A DNA stretch of 64,000 nucleotides, from NCBI RefSeq assembly GCF_045762675.1, contig NZ_JBJDLK010000001.1, forward strand, positions 248,001 through 312,000, given 5' to 3'. Numbering within the stretch: the first letter of the stretch is position 1; every line of letters begins with the position of its first letter. The notes beneath the pieces are model-generated. The model was given only the letters and a program-made list of their open reading frames with translations, was not told where the DNA came from and ran no database searches. This stretch comes from Elizabethkingia meningoseptica_A (lineage in GTDB: Bacteria > Bacteroidota > Bacteroidia > Flavobacteriales > Weeksellaceae). Positions 17,317 to 25,178 of the stretch are shown here, one piece after another. A program made the translations under genes and the position numbers.

Positions 17317-18654
17317 TTATTTTGTTAAGTCCAAACCTCCGAAGTTGCCGGAACTCATCATCAGGTATACACCTTCAGTTTTATTTAGCGTATCCCAGTA
17401 AGCATGAAGATCTTCAGCATTTGTAAATACCTTTAGATTTGGGTTTTTGAAAGACGTTTTGATCATATCCGGAGAAATAGGCTCCATTCTTTTTATTTTC
17501 AGGGCATCTTCAGAATAAAATACAACTGCTTCTTCTACACCATCCATAGCGCCTGCATACTGCTCTAAGAAGACCGGATTCAGACTGCTATAGGTATGAA
17601 GTTCAAGAAAAGCATATTTTTTCTTCTGTGGAAACTGCTCTTTGAAAGCACCAACGGAAGCTTTAACTTTAGATGGTGCATGTGCAAAATCTTTATAAAG
17701 TACAGCGCCATCGTTTCTTTCTACTTTTTCCAGTCTTTTGGAAGCTCCTTTAAAGCTCATAATTGCATCATAGAATTCTTCCTCCATAATACCTAACTGC
17801 TGACATATAAGTCGGGCACCTTCCATGTTCAGAAGGTTATGCTGTCCGAAAACCGATAACGGAATGTGTCCTACACTGGTGATAAGGTTCACCACACCAT
17901 CTGTAATTTCATATTCCGGTGTTTTGTATGGCATTTTACGGAAATAATTTTCTGCACTTTCCACAACTTTAACCACTTCCTCGTCCTCTTCATTATATAT
18001 AAGAGATCCGCCTGGCGTAATAGTAGCAACAAATTTGCGGAACTGATCTATATAATCGTCAAATGTTTTGAATACATTAATATGATCCCATGCAATTCCA
18101 CTAATCAATGCAATATTAGGCTGGTACAATAAAAATTTAGAACGTGGATCCAAAGTTGAAGATAAGTATTCATCACCTTCCAAAACCATAAAATCATTCT
18201 CTTCTGTAAGCTTTACCATTACATCAAAACCATCCAGCTGAGCGCCTACCATAAAATCTACATCTTTCTGATGAAAATGCAGTACATGGAGAATCATGGA
18301 AGTAATGGTGGTCTTCCCGTGTGAACCGCCAATAACTACACGGGTTTTGCTTTTAGACTGTTGGTATAAAAATTCGGGGTATGAGTAGATTTTCAATCCC
18401 AGCTCCTTTGCTTTTGCAAGCTCCGGATTATCGGCATGAGCATGCATCCCAAGGATTACAGCATCTATATTGTTGTTGATTTTTTCAGGAAACCAACCCA
18501 TTTCATCCGGGAGAATTCCTCGTTTTTCCAAACGGGTTTTAGATGGTTCGAAGATGGCATCATCAGAACCTGTTACATGATAACCTTTTTCTTTAAGAGC
18601 GATGGCGAGATTGTGCATAGCACTACCGCCTATGGCGATGAAATGGATGTTCAT
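17317..18654 (-). CDS. mpl: UDP-N-acetylmuramate:L-alanyl-gamma-D-glutamyl-meso-diaminopimelate ligase (Mpl)
   Basis: A 445-residue Mur-ligase family enzyme that recycles the murein tripeptide by joining it to UDP-MurNAc in the cytoplasm. The N-terminal Rossmann start MNIHFIAIGGSAMHNLAIAL is that of Mpl; the ATP loop GGSHGKTTITSM is at residues 109-120. DPRSKFLLYQPN and AWDHINVFKT follow in the central domain, and DFAHAPSKVKAS in the last third. Length fits Mpl (about 450) rather than MurC. It is 14 bases downstream of the acyltransferase gene in the same orientation. Confidence 0.93.
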   Translation of the reverse strand: MNIHFIAIGGSAMHNLAIALKEKGYHVTGSDDAIFEPSKTRLEKRGILPDEMGWFPEKINNNIDAVILGMHAHADNPELAKAKELGLKIYSYPEFLYQQSKSKTRVVIGGSHGKTTITSMILHVLHFHQKDVDFMVGAQLDGFDVMVKLTEENDFMVLEGDEYLSSTLDPRSKFLLYQPNIALISGIAWDHINVFKTFDDYIDQFRKFVATITPGGSLIYNEEDEEVVKVVESAENYFRKMPYKTPEYEITDGVVNLITSVGHIPLSVFGQHNLLNMEGARLICQQLGIMEEEFYDAIMSFKGASKRLEKVERNDGAVLYKDFAHAPSKVKASVGAFKEQFPQKKKYAFLELHTYSSLNPVFLEQYAGAMDGVEEAVVFYSEDALKIKRMEPISPDMIKTSFKNPNLKVFTNAEDLHAYWDTLNKTEGVYLMMSSGNFGGLDLTK

Positions 18655-18668
18655 AAATTTATTTGGTT

Positions 18669-19487
18669 TTATTCACCTTCATTTTGATTCTGTTGCTTCT
18701 CTGCATTTTTTCTGGCAACAATCTCTTTGTCGTATTCATGAAGGACATTGTGCTCAGGAGTCTGCTCGATAGCATGCATTATTTTATCCAGAATATCAGC
18801 TGCGCTGTCTTTATCATAATCAATATCCAGAGCAGGTTTGAATTGCAGGGTAGGTTCGGTTCCGGTTACTTTTATTTTAAGCCCTTTTTTATCGAAAGCT
18901 CTTCGGAAACCATTAATTTTAATAGGAATAACAATAGGTCTCTGATTTTTAATCAGCTTGGCTGTTCCTTTTCTTCCCTGTGCAAATGCGGAAGTTGTTC
19001 CCTGCGGGAAGGTAACTACCCAGCCATTATCCAAAGCTTTCATAATGTTTTCCACCTCACTCATATCCACCAGTCGGTTAACCGATTTTCCTTCAGCTCT
19101 CCAGGTTCTTTTAACAGTTACTGCTCCGGCCAGTTTAAAAATACGGGCAAGGATACCATTATTCATAGTTTCTTCTGCAGCCACATAATAGAAATCTATT
19201 TTGGGATTAAGAAGGTATACGGGATTCTTAATAGTATTGATATAACCATTGTTTACACTGCAAAATACATGGTACATTGCGGCAACATCGGCGAAATAAG
19301 TCTGGTGGTTGGATACGAATAAAACGTTAGTTTTAGGAAGGTTTACCAGATTCTCGGAACCACTTATCTTTAGTTTATTAAACCCGTTGAAGCGGCGGTA
19401 AGAGATCATACCTAATATGAAAATAATGAGTCTTTTCAGAAAATAAACGTTGCCAAAAGAATCGGTAAATATATTTTTCTTTGCCAT
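18669..19487 (-). CDS. PlsC-like lysophospholipid acyltransferase, variant motifs
   Basis: A 272-residue acyltransferase of the PlsC/LPLAT type, membrane-associated, expected to acylate lysophosphatidic acid or a related lipid. Motif I is VSNHQTYFAD (H61, D67): the spacing is His-x5-Asp, one longer than the usual His-x4-Asp. The block that is normally FPEGTRS reads FPQGTTS (Q162 in place of Glu). The membrane anchor is near residues 20-35. The C-terminus is rich in Lys, Glu and Gln. These changes may mark a Bacteroidetes subfamily rather than loss of function. It is in one run with the Nudix gene upstream and mpl downstream. Confidence 0.85.
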   Translation of the reverse strand: MAKKNIFTDSFGNVYFLKRLIIFILGMISYRRFNGFNKLKISGSENLVNLPKTNVLFVSNHQTYFADVAAMYHVFCSVNNGYINTIKNPVYLLNPKIDFYYVAAEETMNNGILARIFKLAGAVTVKRTWRAEGKSVNRLVDMSEVENIMKALDNGWVVTFPQGTTSAFAQGRKGTAKLIKNQRPIVIPIKINGFRRAFDKKGLKIKVTGTEPTLQFKPALDIDYDKDSAADILDKIMHAIEQTPEHNVLHEYDKEIVARKNAEKQQNQNEGE

Positions 19488-19505
19488 TTTTTGCTAAATC
19501 AATGC

Positions 19506-19533
19506 AAAAACCCGGATTGGTTTGTCGGGCTTT
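19506..19533 (-). terminator. terminator-like hairpin in front of the acyltransferase gene
   Basis: On the minus strand, AAAGCCCG pairs with CGGGTTT and is followed by a T run. It lies after the Nudix stop codon and before the acyltransferase start. It also lies just downstream of a TAATTTTG box, so it could act on the leader. Confidence 0.5.
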
Positions 19534-19543
19534 ATGTAAGGTG

Positions 19544-19551
19544 CAAAATTA
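19544..19551 (-). promoter_or_regulatory. candidate -7 box (TAATTTTG) for the acyltransferase-mpl unit
   Basis: It matches TAnnTTTG exactly and is followed by the common start context CACC. The TAA of the Nudix stop codon forms the first three bases of the box. Distance to the acyltransferase ATG is about 57 bases. Confidence 0.5.
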
Positions 19552-20175
19552 AACTTTTTTCATTAAGTCTCTAAATTCTGATAAAATCATTGATGTTGCA
19601 CCCCAAATTATATAACCATTATAGTCAATAACAGGCACTTCCAGTCCTTTGGTAGAGGCTAAAACTTTCATTTCCGGTTCATCCGGTAAATTAAAAATAG
19701 AACTTACCGGCATTTCAATAAGTTCCTGGGCTTCGGATTCCTGTAAAATAAACTTCGGTTTTTTAGCAACCCACGATACATAGGCGTATACATAAAAGTT
19801 GCTTGGCGGAACATAAATAGGAGTCAGCGTTTTAATAATTGCCATACTGTCCATACTAATTCCCAGCTCCTCAAAAGTTTCTCTTTTAGCTGTTGTTTCA
19901 TAATCTGCATCAGCTTCCTCATATTTCCCGCCGGGAAGACTGATCTGCCCGCTGTGACGGTCATGCTGATTGATACTTCTTACAATTAAAGGAAAATACC
20001 ACTGATTCTCTTTCGGGTACAACAAAATATTTACAGCAGCCAGTTTTGGATTGTTTGCAAGAATTTCTTCCCTGGATAATGATGGACGATAGGGAGGGGA
20101 ATATAACCGATGAGATATTTCACCATCTAATTCGGTTTGTGAGAATCTTTCAATAATATTCGACAATCTTTTCAT
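19549..20175 (-). CDS. Nudix hydrolase, CoA-pyrophosphatase type
   Basis: A 208-residue Nudix protein of the NudL/CoA-pyrophosphatase group, which cuts CoA and its derivatives to 4'-phosphopantetheine and 3',5'-ADP. The upstream family motif HSGQISLPGG (about residues 74-83) runs into a Nudix box at about 82-105 with RETFEELGI, giving the metal-binding Glu residues. The C-terminal half has YVPPSNFYVYAYVSW, also typical. Cytoplasmic. It is followed by the acyltransferase and mpl genes in the same direction. Confidence 0.93.
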   Translation of the reverse strand: MKRLSNIIERFSQTELDGEISHRLYSPPYRPSLSREEILANNPKLAAVNILLYPKENQWYFPLIVRSINQHDRHSGQISLPGGKYEEADADYETTAKRETFEELGISMDSMAIIKTLTPIYVPPSNFYVYAYVSWVAKKPKFILQESEAQELIEMPVSSIFNLPDEPEMKVLASTKGLEVPVIDYNGYIIWGATSMILSEFRDLMKKV

Positions 20176-20231
20176 CCTGTATCTTCTGAAGCTTAAAGTT
20201 ACAGAAAATTACCATAACAGAAAAAGACTTT

Positions 20232-20257
20232 TATCAGTTTACAGTGATTAGTTTACA
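20232..20257 (+). repeat. dispersed 26-base intergenic repeat, copy 1
   Basis: Two 9-base units (C/T)AGTTTACA with a GTGAT spacer. An inverted copy with 24 of 26 bases identical is at 25094-25119. It is followed in the same gap by further degenerate units (ATCAATCATCA and similar) up to 20330. Confidence 0.7.
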
Positions 20258-20330
20258 CATATCAGTTAATAGTTGATCCTATCAATCATCAATCATCAAC
20301 CATCAATTATGGATTATGAATTATGAATAA

Positions 20331-21806
20331 CTATAACAAAGGTGCCAGTAAGCGGCAGATTGAAGCAAGTCCCCGTTTTAATATATTTGTTTTATTCCAG
20401 GTTTCAATAGTCATTATGGATGAATGCTTTTTATCTTCTTCAAATTGCTCATCAAGTCTTGACAGGACATCATGGTTGTGAACAATGGCATTGATTTCAA
20501 AATTGATCAGAAAACTTCTGTTATCCAGATTTACAGTTCCGATGTAAGCCAGTTTATTGTCAATATTTACGGTTTTAGCATGAATAAACCCTTTTTCATA
20601 GAGGTATAACTTTATACCACGTTTTAATAAGGGTTTCATGAAGGAAAGTGAAGCATTCTGAACAATAAACGAGTCGCCGTTTTTAGGAATAATCATTTCC
20701 ACTTCTATACCTTTGGATACAGCAATGGACAATGCTGTTTTGAAAGCATCGGTAGGGATAAAATAAGGTGTACAGATTTGAATTTTTTCTTTGGCTATGG
20801 TAATACCGAGAATCAAAGATTCCATAGCTGACTGTATTTCGTCACCCGGTGCTGTAATTGCAAAACTTACAATACTGTTTCCTATAGAAGTATTGTACCA
20901 GTCACAATAATATCTTGTGTCCTGAAGTGAATAAGGAGCACCTTCGGTCATCGTCCAGCTAAGCCAGAAGCGCAGTTGTAATATATTAACACATGCTCCC
21001 TTTATAAGAACAGAAGCGTCACGCCAGTAAAGTTTATTGCCGGGTTGATTGATATATTTGTCGCTGATATTTATACCGCCGACAAATGCAATTTTTGCAT
21101 CTACAATCAATATTTTACGGTGATTCCGGAAGTTAGAGTTAGCTAGTGAAGTAAAATGCACTGGCAGAAAAACCTGAAATTCTATTCCGGTATTTTCAAA
21201 ACGTTTCTGATGCTTTGAAAGCTGTGGTGACCCGAAATCATCAATAATCATTCTTACGGTTACGCCTTCCTGTGCTTTTTGTATCAAAAGTTCAATAATC
21301 TCATTTCCGATATTATCTTCTTCGAAAATGTAGTATTCCAGGTGAATATGATCTTTTGCATTTTTTATAGCCTCAATAAACTTCGGGAATTTTTCTTCAC
21401 CGTTAATCAGTAGCTCCGTTTCGTTATATAGACTGGGAGGAGATACACGTGTTTTATTTAAAAACTGATATACCTGAGCAAGATCTCCGATTTCATGTTC
21501 AATGGCCTGCATATTCTGCTGTATAGAGTCATTGAGGCTTTTCCATTGGTTCAGTATGTAATGCCGCTGTTTTTTATCGATTTTTTTAAAATACTTTTCA
21601 CGTTGAAAATCCCGCCCGAAGAAAAAATAAATAATGATTCCCACAAACGGAACAAACACAATAATCATAATCCACGCCAGTGTTTTTGGTGGATTTCTGT
21701 TTTCAATAAGTATGGTGATGATAATGGCTATGTTGGCAATGGTAAGAGGAAGCCAATACCATTTTTCAATAAAAAGCCATGCAGCATGTAAATGTTCAGT
21801 GTACAT
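20331..21806 (-). CDS. cls: cardiolipin synthase
   Basis: A 491-residue phospholipase D superfamily enzyme that condenses two phosphatidylglycerols to cardiolipin. Two N-terminal membrane helices (about residues 17-33 and 44-63) are followed by two HKD motifs: H229/K231/D236 in NHRKILIVD and H409/K411/D416 in IHAKTVNID. The arrangement and length match bacterial ClsA-type proteins. It is transcribed alone, upstream of and divergent from the NfeD gene. Confidence 0.95.
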   Translation of the reverse strand: MYTEHLHAAWLFIEKWYWLPLTIANIAIIITILIENRNPPKTLAWIMIIVFVPFVGIIIYFFFGRDFQREKYFKKIDKKQRHYILNQWKSLNDSIQQNMQAIEHEIGDLAQVYQFLNKTRVSPPSLYNETELLINGEEKFPKFIEAIKNAKDHIHLEYYIFEEDNIGNEIIELLIQKAQEGVTVRMIIDDFGSPQLSKHQKRFENTGIEFQVFLPVHFTSLANSNFRNHRKILIVDAKIAFVGGINISDKYINQPGNKLYWRDASVLIKGACVNILQLRFWLSWTMTEGAPYSLQDTRYYCDWYNTSIGNSIVSFAITAPGDEIQSAMESLILGITIAKEKIQICTPYFIPTDAFKTALSIAVSKGIEVEMIIPKNGDSFIVQNASLSFMKPLLKRGIKLYLYEKGFIHAKTVNIDNKLAYIGTVNLDNRSFLINFEINAIVHNHDVLSRLDEQFEEDKKHSSIMTIETWNKTNILKRGLASICRLLAPLL

Positions 21807-21898
21807 AAAAACAGGGTTACTGAATTTGTTAGTTGAAATTAATAAAATTAATTCACAGAAAATATTATATTTGTTGAAAACACGGAAAAAATAATAAT

Positions 21899-22477
21899 AT
21901 GCTTGAATTTTTAAATGGTTTAGCTCCTTTGGAAAAAGGTTTTTGGTATGTTGCGCTCATTAGTAGTGCAATATTTGCTATTCAGTCCATTATGACACTT
22001 GCGGGTGGCCATGCTCATGATATGGATGGTATTAATGCAGATTTTAACGGGGACCTGGATCATGCTGATGCACCTTTTCAGTTTTTTTCCTTCCGTAATC
22101 TTGTCAACTTTTTACTGGGCTTTGGCTGGACAGGTGTCGTTTTCTATAAGTCGGTAGGAAATAGTTACCTGCTTGTAGGAATTGCTACAGTTGTCGGATG
22201 CATTTTTGTGTATTTATTCTTCCTGATGATACAACAGATACTTAAGCTATCTGAAGACAATACATTTAACATCGATAGCCTGGTGAATACAAGCGGCCAG
22301 GTATATATTCCGGTTCCTGAAAATATGAGCGGGAAAGGAAAAATTCAGATTAGTATAAAAGGTTCAAACCACGAGCTTGATGCTATGACTGAAAATGCGG
22401 AGCGCCTGACATCGGGGACAACAGTGGTTGTAGAAAAAATTAAAGACAAAATATTAATCGTAAAAAAAATAAATTAA
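21899..22477 (+). CDS. NfeD-like membrane protein (flotillin partner)
   Basis: A 192-residue protein with three membrane segments (about residues 16-37, 65-80 and 90-112) and a C-terminal OB-fold-like domain (NTSGQVYIPVPENMSGKGKI, then SGTTVVVEKIKDKILIVKK), the NfeD/YuaF pattern. A His/Asp-rich loop (GGHAHDMDGINADFNGDLDHAD) lies between helices 1 and 2. It ends 3 bases before the flotillin gene. NfeD proteins with flotillins organise membrane microdomains and protein turnover. A partner role is inferred from the gene pair. Confidence 0.88.
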   Translation: MLEFLNGLAPLEKGFWYVALISSAIFAIQSIMTLAGGHAHDMDGINADFNGDLDHADAPFQFFSFRNLVNFLLGFGWTGVVFYKSVGNSYLLVGIATVVGCIFVYLFFLMIQQILKLSEDNTFNIDSLVNTSGQVYIPVPENMSGKGKIQISIKGSNHELDAMTENAERLTSGTTVVVEKIKDKILIVKKIN

Positions 22478-22480
22478 ACT

Positions 22481-24076
22481 ATGCCGCCAGAATTTATACT
22501 AGTTATTGTAGCAGTTATTGTTCTTTTTATAACGTTTATTGCGCTGATTTCGCGTTATAAGCGTTGTCCTTCAGACAAAATTTTAGTCATTTACGGTAAG
22601 ACCGGAGGAAAGTCAGCCACCTGTATTCATGGAGGTGGGGCATTTATATGGCCGGTAATCCAGGACTTTGCTTATCTGGATCTTAAACCAATGTCTATTG
22701 AAGCTAACCTTACCAATGCGCTTTCACGACAAAATATCCGTGTGGATGTACCTTGTCGTTTTACCATTGCCATCAGTACAGAACCTGATAGTATGGGGAA
22801 TGCTGCTGAGAGATTATTAGGTCTTGGTGCGGAGCAGATTCAGGAACTTTCAAAAGACATCCTGTTTGGTCAGTTACGCCTTGTAATTGCGATGATGACG
22901 ATTGAAGAGATCAACTCTGACAGAGACAAATTACTTGAAAATATCTCCAATAACGTAGATACAGAGCTTAAAAAGATTGGTCTTAAGCTTATTAACGTAA
23001 ACATTACCGATATTAAAGACGAATCGGGTTATATCGAAGCTCTTGGTAAAGAAGCAGCTGCTAAGGCAATTAACGAAGCTAAAGTAAGTGTTGCGGAGCA
23101 GGAAAAAATGGGAGAGACAGGTAAAGCTGATGCAGACCGCCAAAAAGATATTCAGATCGCTGAATTCAACAGAGATCGTGATGTTAAAATTGCCATTACG
23201 AGTAAAGATAAAGAAGTAAGTATTGCTTCTGCAGATAAAGATCAGGCAATTGGTAGAGCTGAAGCAGAAAGAGATGCGAGAATTGCAACATCACTGGCCA
23301 ATTCCCTGGCCATTAAAGGAGAGAACGAGGCAAAAATTACCATTGCAAATTCTGATGCGGAAAGACGAGAAAGAGAAGCTGAGGCTTTAAAATTAGCGAC
23401 GGCAGCAGAAAAAGTGCAGGCGGCAAAAGCTTTGGAAGAGTCTTATGTTGCTGAACAGAAAGCAGAAGCAGCCCGTGCTGAAAGAGAACGTTCCACGCAG
23501 AATGCTAATATTGTAGTGCCGGCGGAAATTGCAAAACGAAAAGCAATTATTGAGGCTGAAGCACAGGCTGAAAAAATCAGACTTCAGGCAAAAGGGGAGG
23601 CAGACGCTATTTTTGCAAAAATGGAAGCAGAAGCGAAAGGTTTATATGAGATCCTTACCAAGCAGGCTGATGGTTACGATCAGGTCGTTAAAGCTGCAGG
23701 TGGTGATACCAATAGTGCATTCCAGCTGTTGATTCTGGAGAAACTTCCTGAATTGGTTAAAACTCAGGTGGAAGCTGTTAAAGGTATTAAGATTGATAAA
23801 GTTACGGTTTGGGATGGTAATGGCGGAAATGAAAACGGCAATACATCTACCGCGAACTTTGTGTCGGGTATGATGAAGTCAGTGCCACCATTAAATGATC
23901 TTTTCAATATGGCCGGACTAAACCTGCCTAGCTACCTTAAAGGAAAGCCTGAAGAGGTACAAAAAGAGGTCGTTAAAATTGTTGAACAAAAAGTTCAGGA
24001 TAAGAAGAACTTTGACGATATGAGGGATAAGCCTCAGGATAAAAAAGATGAAGGTCAGAATCCTGAACAGAAATAA
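22481..24076 (+). CDS. flotillin family protein
   Basis: A 531-residue SPFH/flotillin protein. There is one N-terminal membrane segment (residues about 4-25), an SPFH domain to about residue 210, then a long coiled coil rich in Ala/Glu/Lys with AEAERDARIA-type repeats (about 205-400), the flotillin domain. The C-terminal part ends in a charged, Lys/Asp/Gln-rich tail. Flotillins form membrane-associated oligomers that scaffold lipid microdomains. It starts 3 bases after the NfeD-like gene, so the two are co-translated and probably act together. A strong terminator follows. Confidence 0.95.
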   Translation: MPPEFILVIVAVIVLFITFIALISRYKRCPSDKILVIYGKTGGKSATCIHGGGAFIWPVIQDFAYLDLKPMSIEANLTNALSRQNIRVDVPCRFTIAISTEPDSMGNAAERLLGLGAEQIQELSKDILFGQLRLVIAMMTIEEINSDRDKLLENISNNVDTELKKIGLKLINVNITDIKDESGYIEALGKEAAAKAINEAKVSVAEQEKMGETGKADADRQKDIQIAEFNRDRDVKIAITSKDKEVSIASADKDQAIGRAEAERDARIATSLANSLAIKGENEAKITIANSDAERREREAEALKLATAAEKVQAAKALEESYVAEQKAEAARAERERSTQNANIVVPAEIAKRKAIIEAEAQAEKIRLQAKGEADAIFAKMEAEAKGLYEILTKQADGYDQVVKAAGGDTNSAFQLLILEKLPELVKTQVEAVKGIKIDKVTVWDGNGGNENGNTSTANFVSGMMKSVPPLNDLFNMAGLNLPSYLKGKPEEVQKEVVKIVEQKVQDKKNFDDMRDKPQDKKDEGQNPEQK

Positions 24077-24078
24077 AT

Positions 24079-24117
24079 AAAAACAAAAGCTCCGGAAACC
24101 CGGAGCTTTTGTTTTTA
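24079..24117. terminator. bidirectional terminator after the flotillin gene
   Basis: A 17-bp perfect stem AAAAACAAAAGCTCCGG / CCGGAGCTTTTGTTTTT with loop AAAC. It overlaps the stop codon of the minus-strand nuclease-family gene and serves both convergent transcripts. Confidence 0.92.
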
Positions 24118-24942
24118 TTGCAAATTGAGTGTTACGAGTACCGGCATATGGTCTGATGCATCGTTTTTAATGACCTTTACATCTTTTACTTTCCATTTAC
24201 TCTTCTTGTCCAGGAAGATATAATCCAGTCTGTATTTCGGATTATCATAAGGAAAGGTTAGCTTTGGATTGCCATATAGCACCGCCGCATCGTTCATTTT
24301 TGAAGCCATTAATTTATAAGGTTTGGCGTCCGGGGTAATATTAAAGTCACCAAGGATAACCGCAGGTATATTTTTAGCTGTTGCAATCGCTGTAACCTCC
24401 TTAACCTGTGCTATTCTGTTTTCTTCAAATTCATGGCATAGATGCGTTCCTCCGAAAGTAATCGTCTTACCATTTGGGAAAGTATGCTGAATCGTTATAA
24501 AAGCCCTCTCTTCACCTCCTTTTGGAATCGGTAACTTATGAACCGTAGGCTGATCTGGAAATCTGGATAATATACCTTCACCATATCCGCCATTATCATA
24601 ATCCATTGCTTTACCAAAATGCCCGTACATTCCTGTTAATTTTGCCAGTTCCTGTACAAGATCCTTACGGATTCCGTGGTTAAAACCAGCTGTCCTTACC
24701 GTCATGCTGTCTACTTCCTGCATGGCGACGAAGTCGGGTTTATATTCATTAATGACAGATGCAATAGCTTCAAGGTTGCTTTTGCCTCTATCATAGTTTT
24801 TTTCACCATGGTAGATGTTGTACGTAAGTACTTTGATTTCCTGCGCTTTTGATAATCCGTAAATACCGGATAGCAAAAGAATAGAACAGGTAATAATACC
24901 TTTTCGGATAAATTGAATCATGTTTATTAAGTTTTTTGTCAT
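24115..24942 (-). CDS. secreted endonuclease/exonuclease/phosphatase family protein
   Basis: A 275-residue exported EEP-fold protein. Visible motifs are LTYNIYHGE (N-terminal Asn), FVAMQEVDS (metal-binding Glu), GGTHLCHEFEENR, LGDFNITPD, the SDHMPVLVTL end with the catalytic Asp-His. These enzymes cut phosphodiester bonds in nucleic acids, inositol phosphates or sphingolipids; the substrate is not clear. A signal peptide precedes the domain (ends SKAQ). Two in-frame ATGs are possible, at 24942 and 24921; the second gives the tidier signal peptide. Confidence 0.88.
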   Translation of the reverse strand: MTKNLINMIQFIRKGIITCSILLLSGIYGLSKAQEIKVLTYNIYHGEKNYDRGKSNLEAIASVINEYKPDFVAMQEVDSMTVRTAGFNHGIRKDLVQELAKLTGMYGHFGKAMDYDNGGYGEGILSRFPDQPTVHKLPIPKGGEERAFITIQHTFPNGKTITFGGTHLCHEFEENRIAQVKEVTAIATAKNIPAVILGDFNITPDAKPYKLMASKMNDAAVLYGNPKLTFPYDNPKYRLDYIFLDKKSKWKVKDVKVIKNDASDHMPVLVTLNLQ

Positions 24943-25093
24943 CCGAAGATAGGAAATACCGAAGAATAGAACGTGCTATAATGAGGATTTAATTTGAATA
25001 TTTTAAAATAGGGAAGTTGATGAATAAGTCAATAAGTAATAACCGTTATGTTTGCCAAAGAACAATAATCACTAAAGACTAATAACTAATAAC

Positions 25094-25119
25094 TGTAAAC
25101 TGATCACTGTAAACTAATA
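25094..25119 (-). repeat. dispersed 26-base intergenic repeat, copy 2
   Basis: An inverted copy of the repeat at 20232-20257, differing at two C/T positions. More degenerate units (ACTAATAACTAATAACTG) lie just before it, at about 25073-25094. It is in the gap between two minus-strand genes (24115-24942 and 25179-26735). Confidence 0.7.
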
Positions 25120-25124
25120 AAATA

Positions 25125-25168
25125 AAAAAGCCGGAAAAACTTCCGGCTGTATTCCGGATTACCGGAAT
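25125..25168 (-). terminator. terminator hairpins for rng
   Basis: Two adjacent stems: ATTCCGG/CCGGAAT at 25151-25168, then AGCCGGAA/TTCCGGCT at 25129-25148. On the minus strand the second is followed by a T-rich tract. Confidence 0.8.
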
Positions 25169-25178
25169 TGTAATATTT

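Noticed and set aside
18663..19322. 219-residue open frame on the plus strand
   Set aside because: It lies antisense to the acyltransferase gene, which has clear family motifs; the frame is Phe/Ser/Ile-rich, as expected from the complement of a coding strand.
23080..23620. Repeat pattern in the flotillin gene
   Set aside because: These are heptad-like Ala/Glu/Lys repeats of the coiled coil, not DNA repeats or a CRISPR array; spacers are absent.
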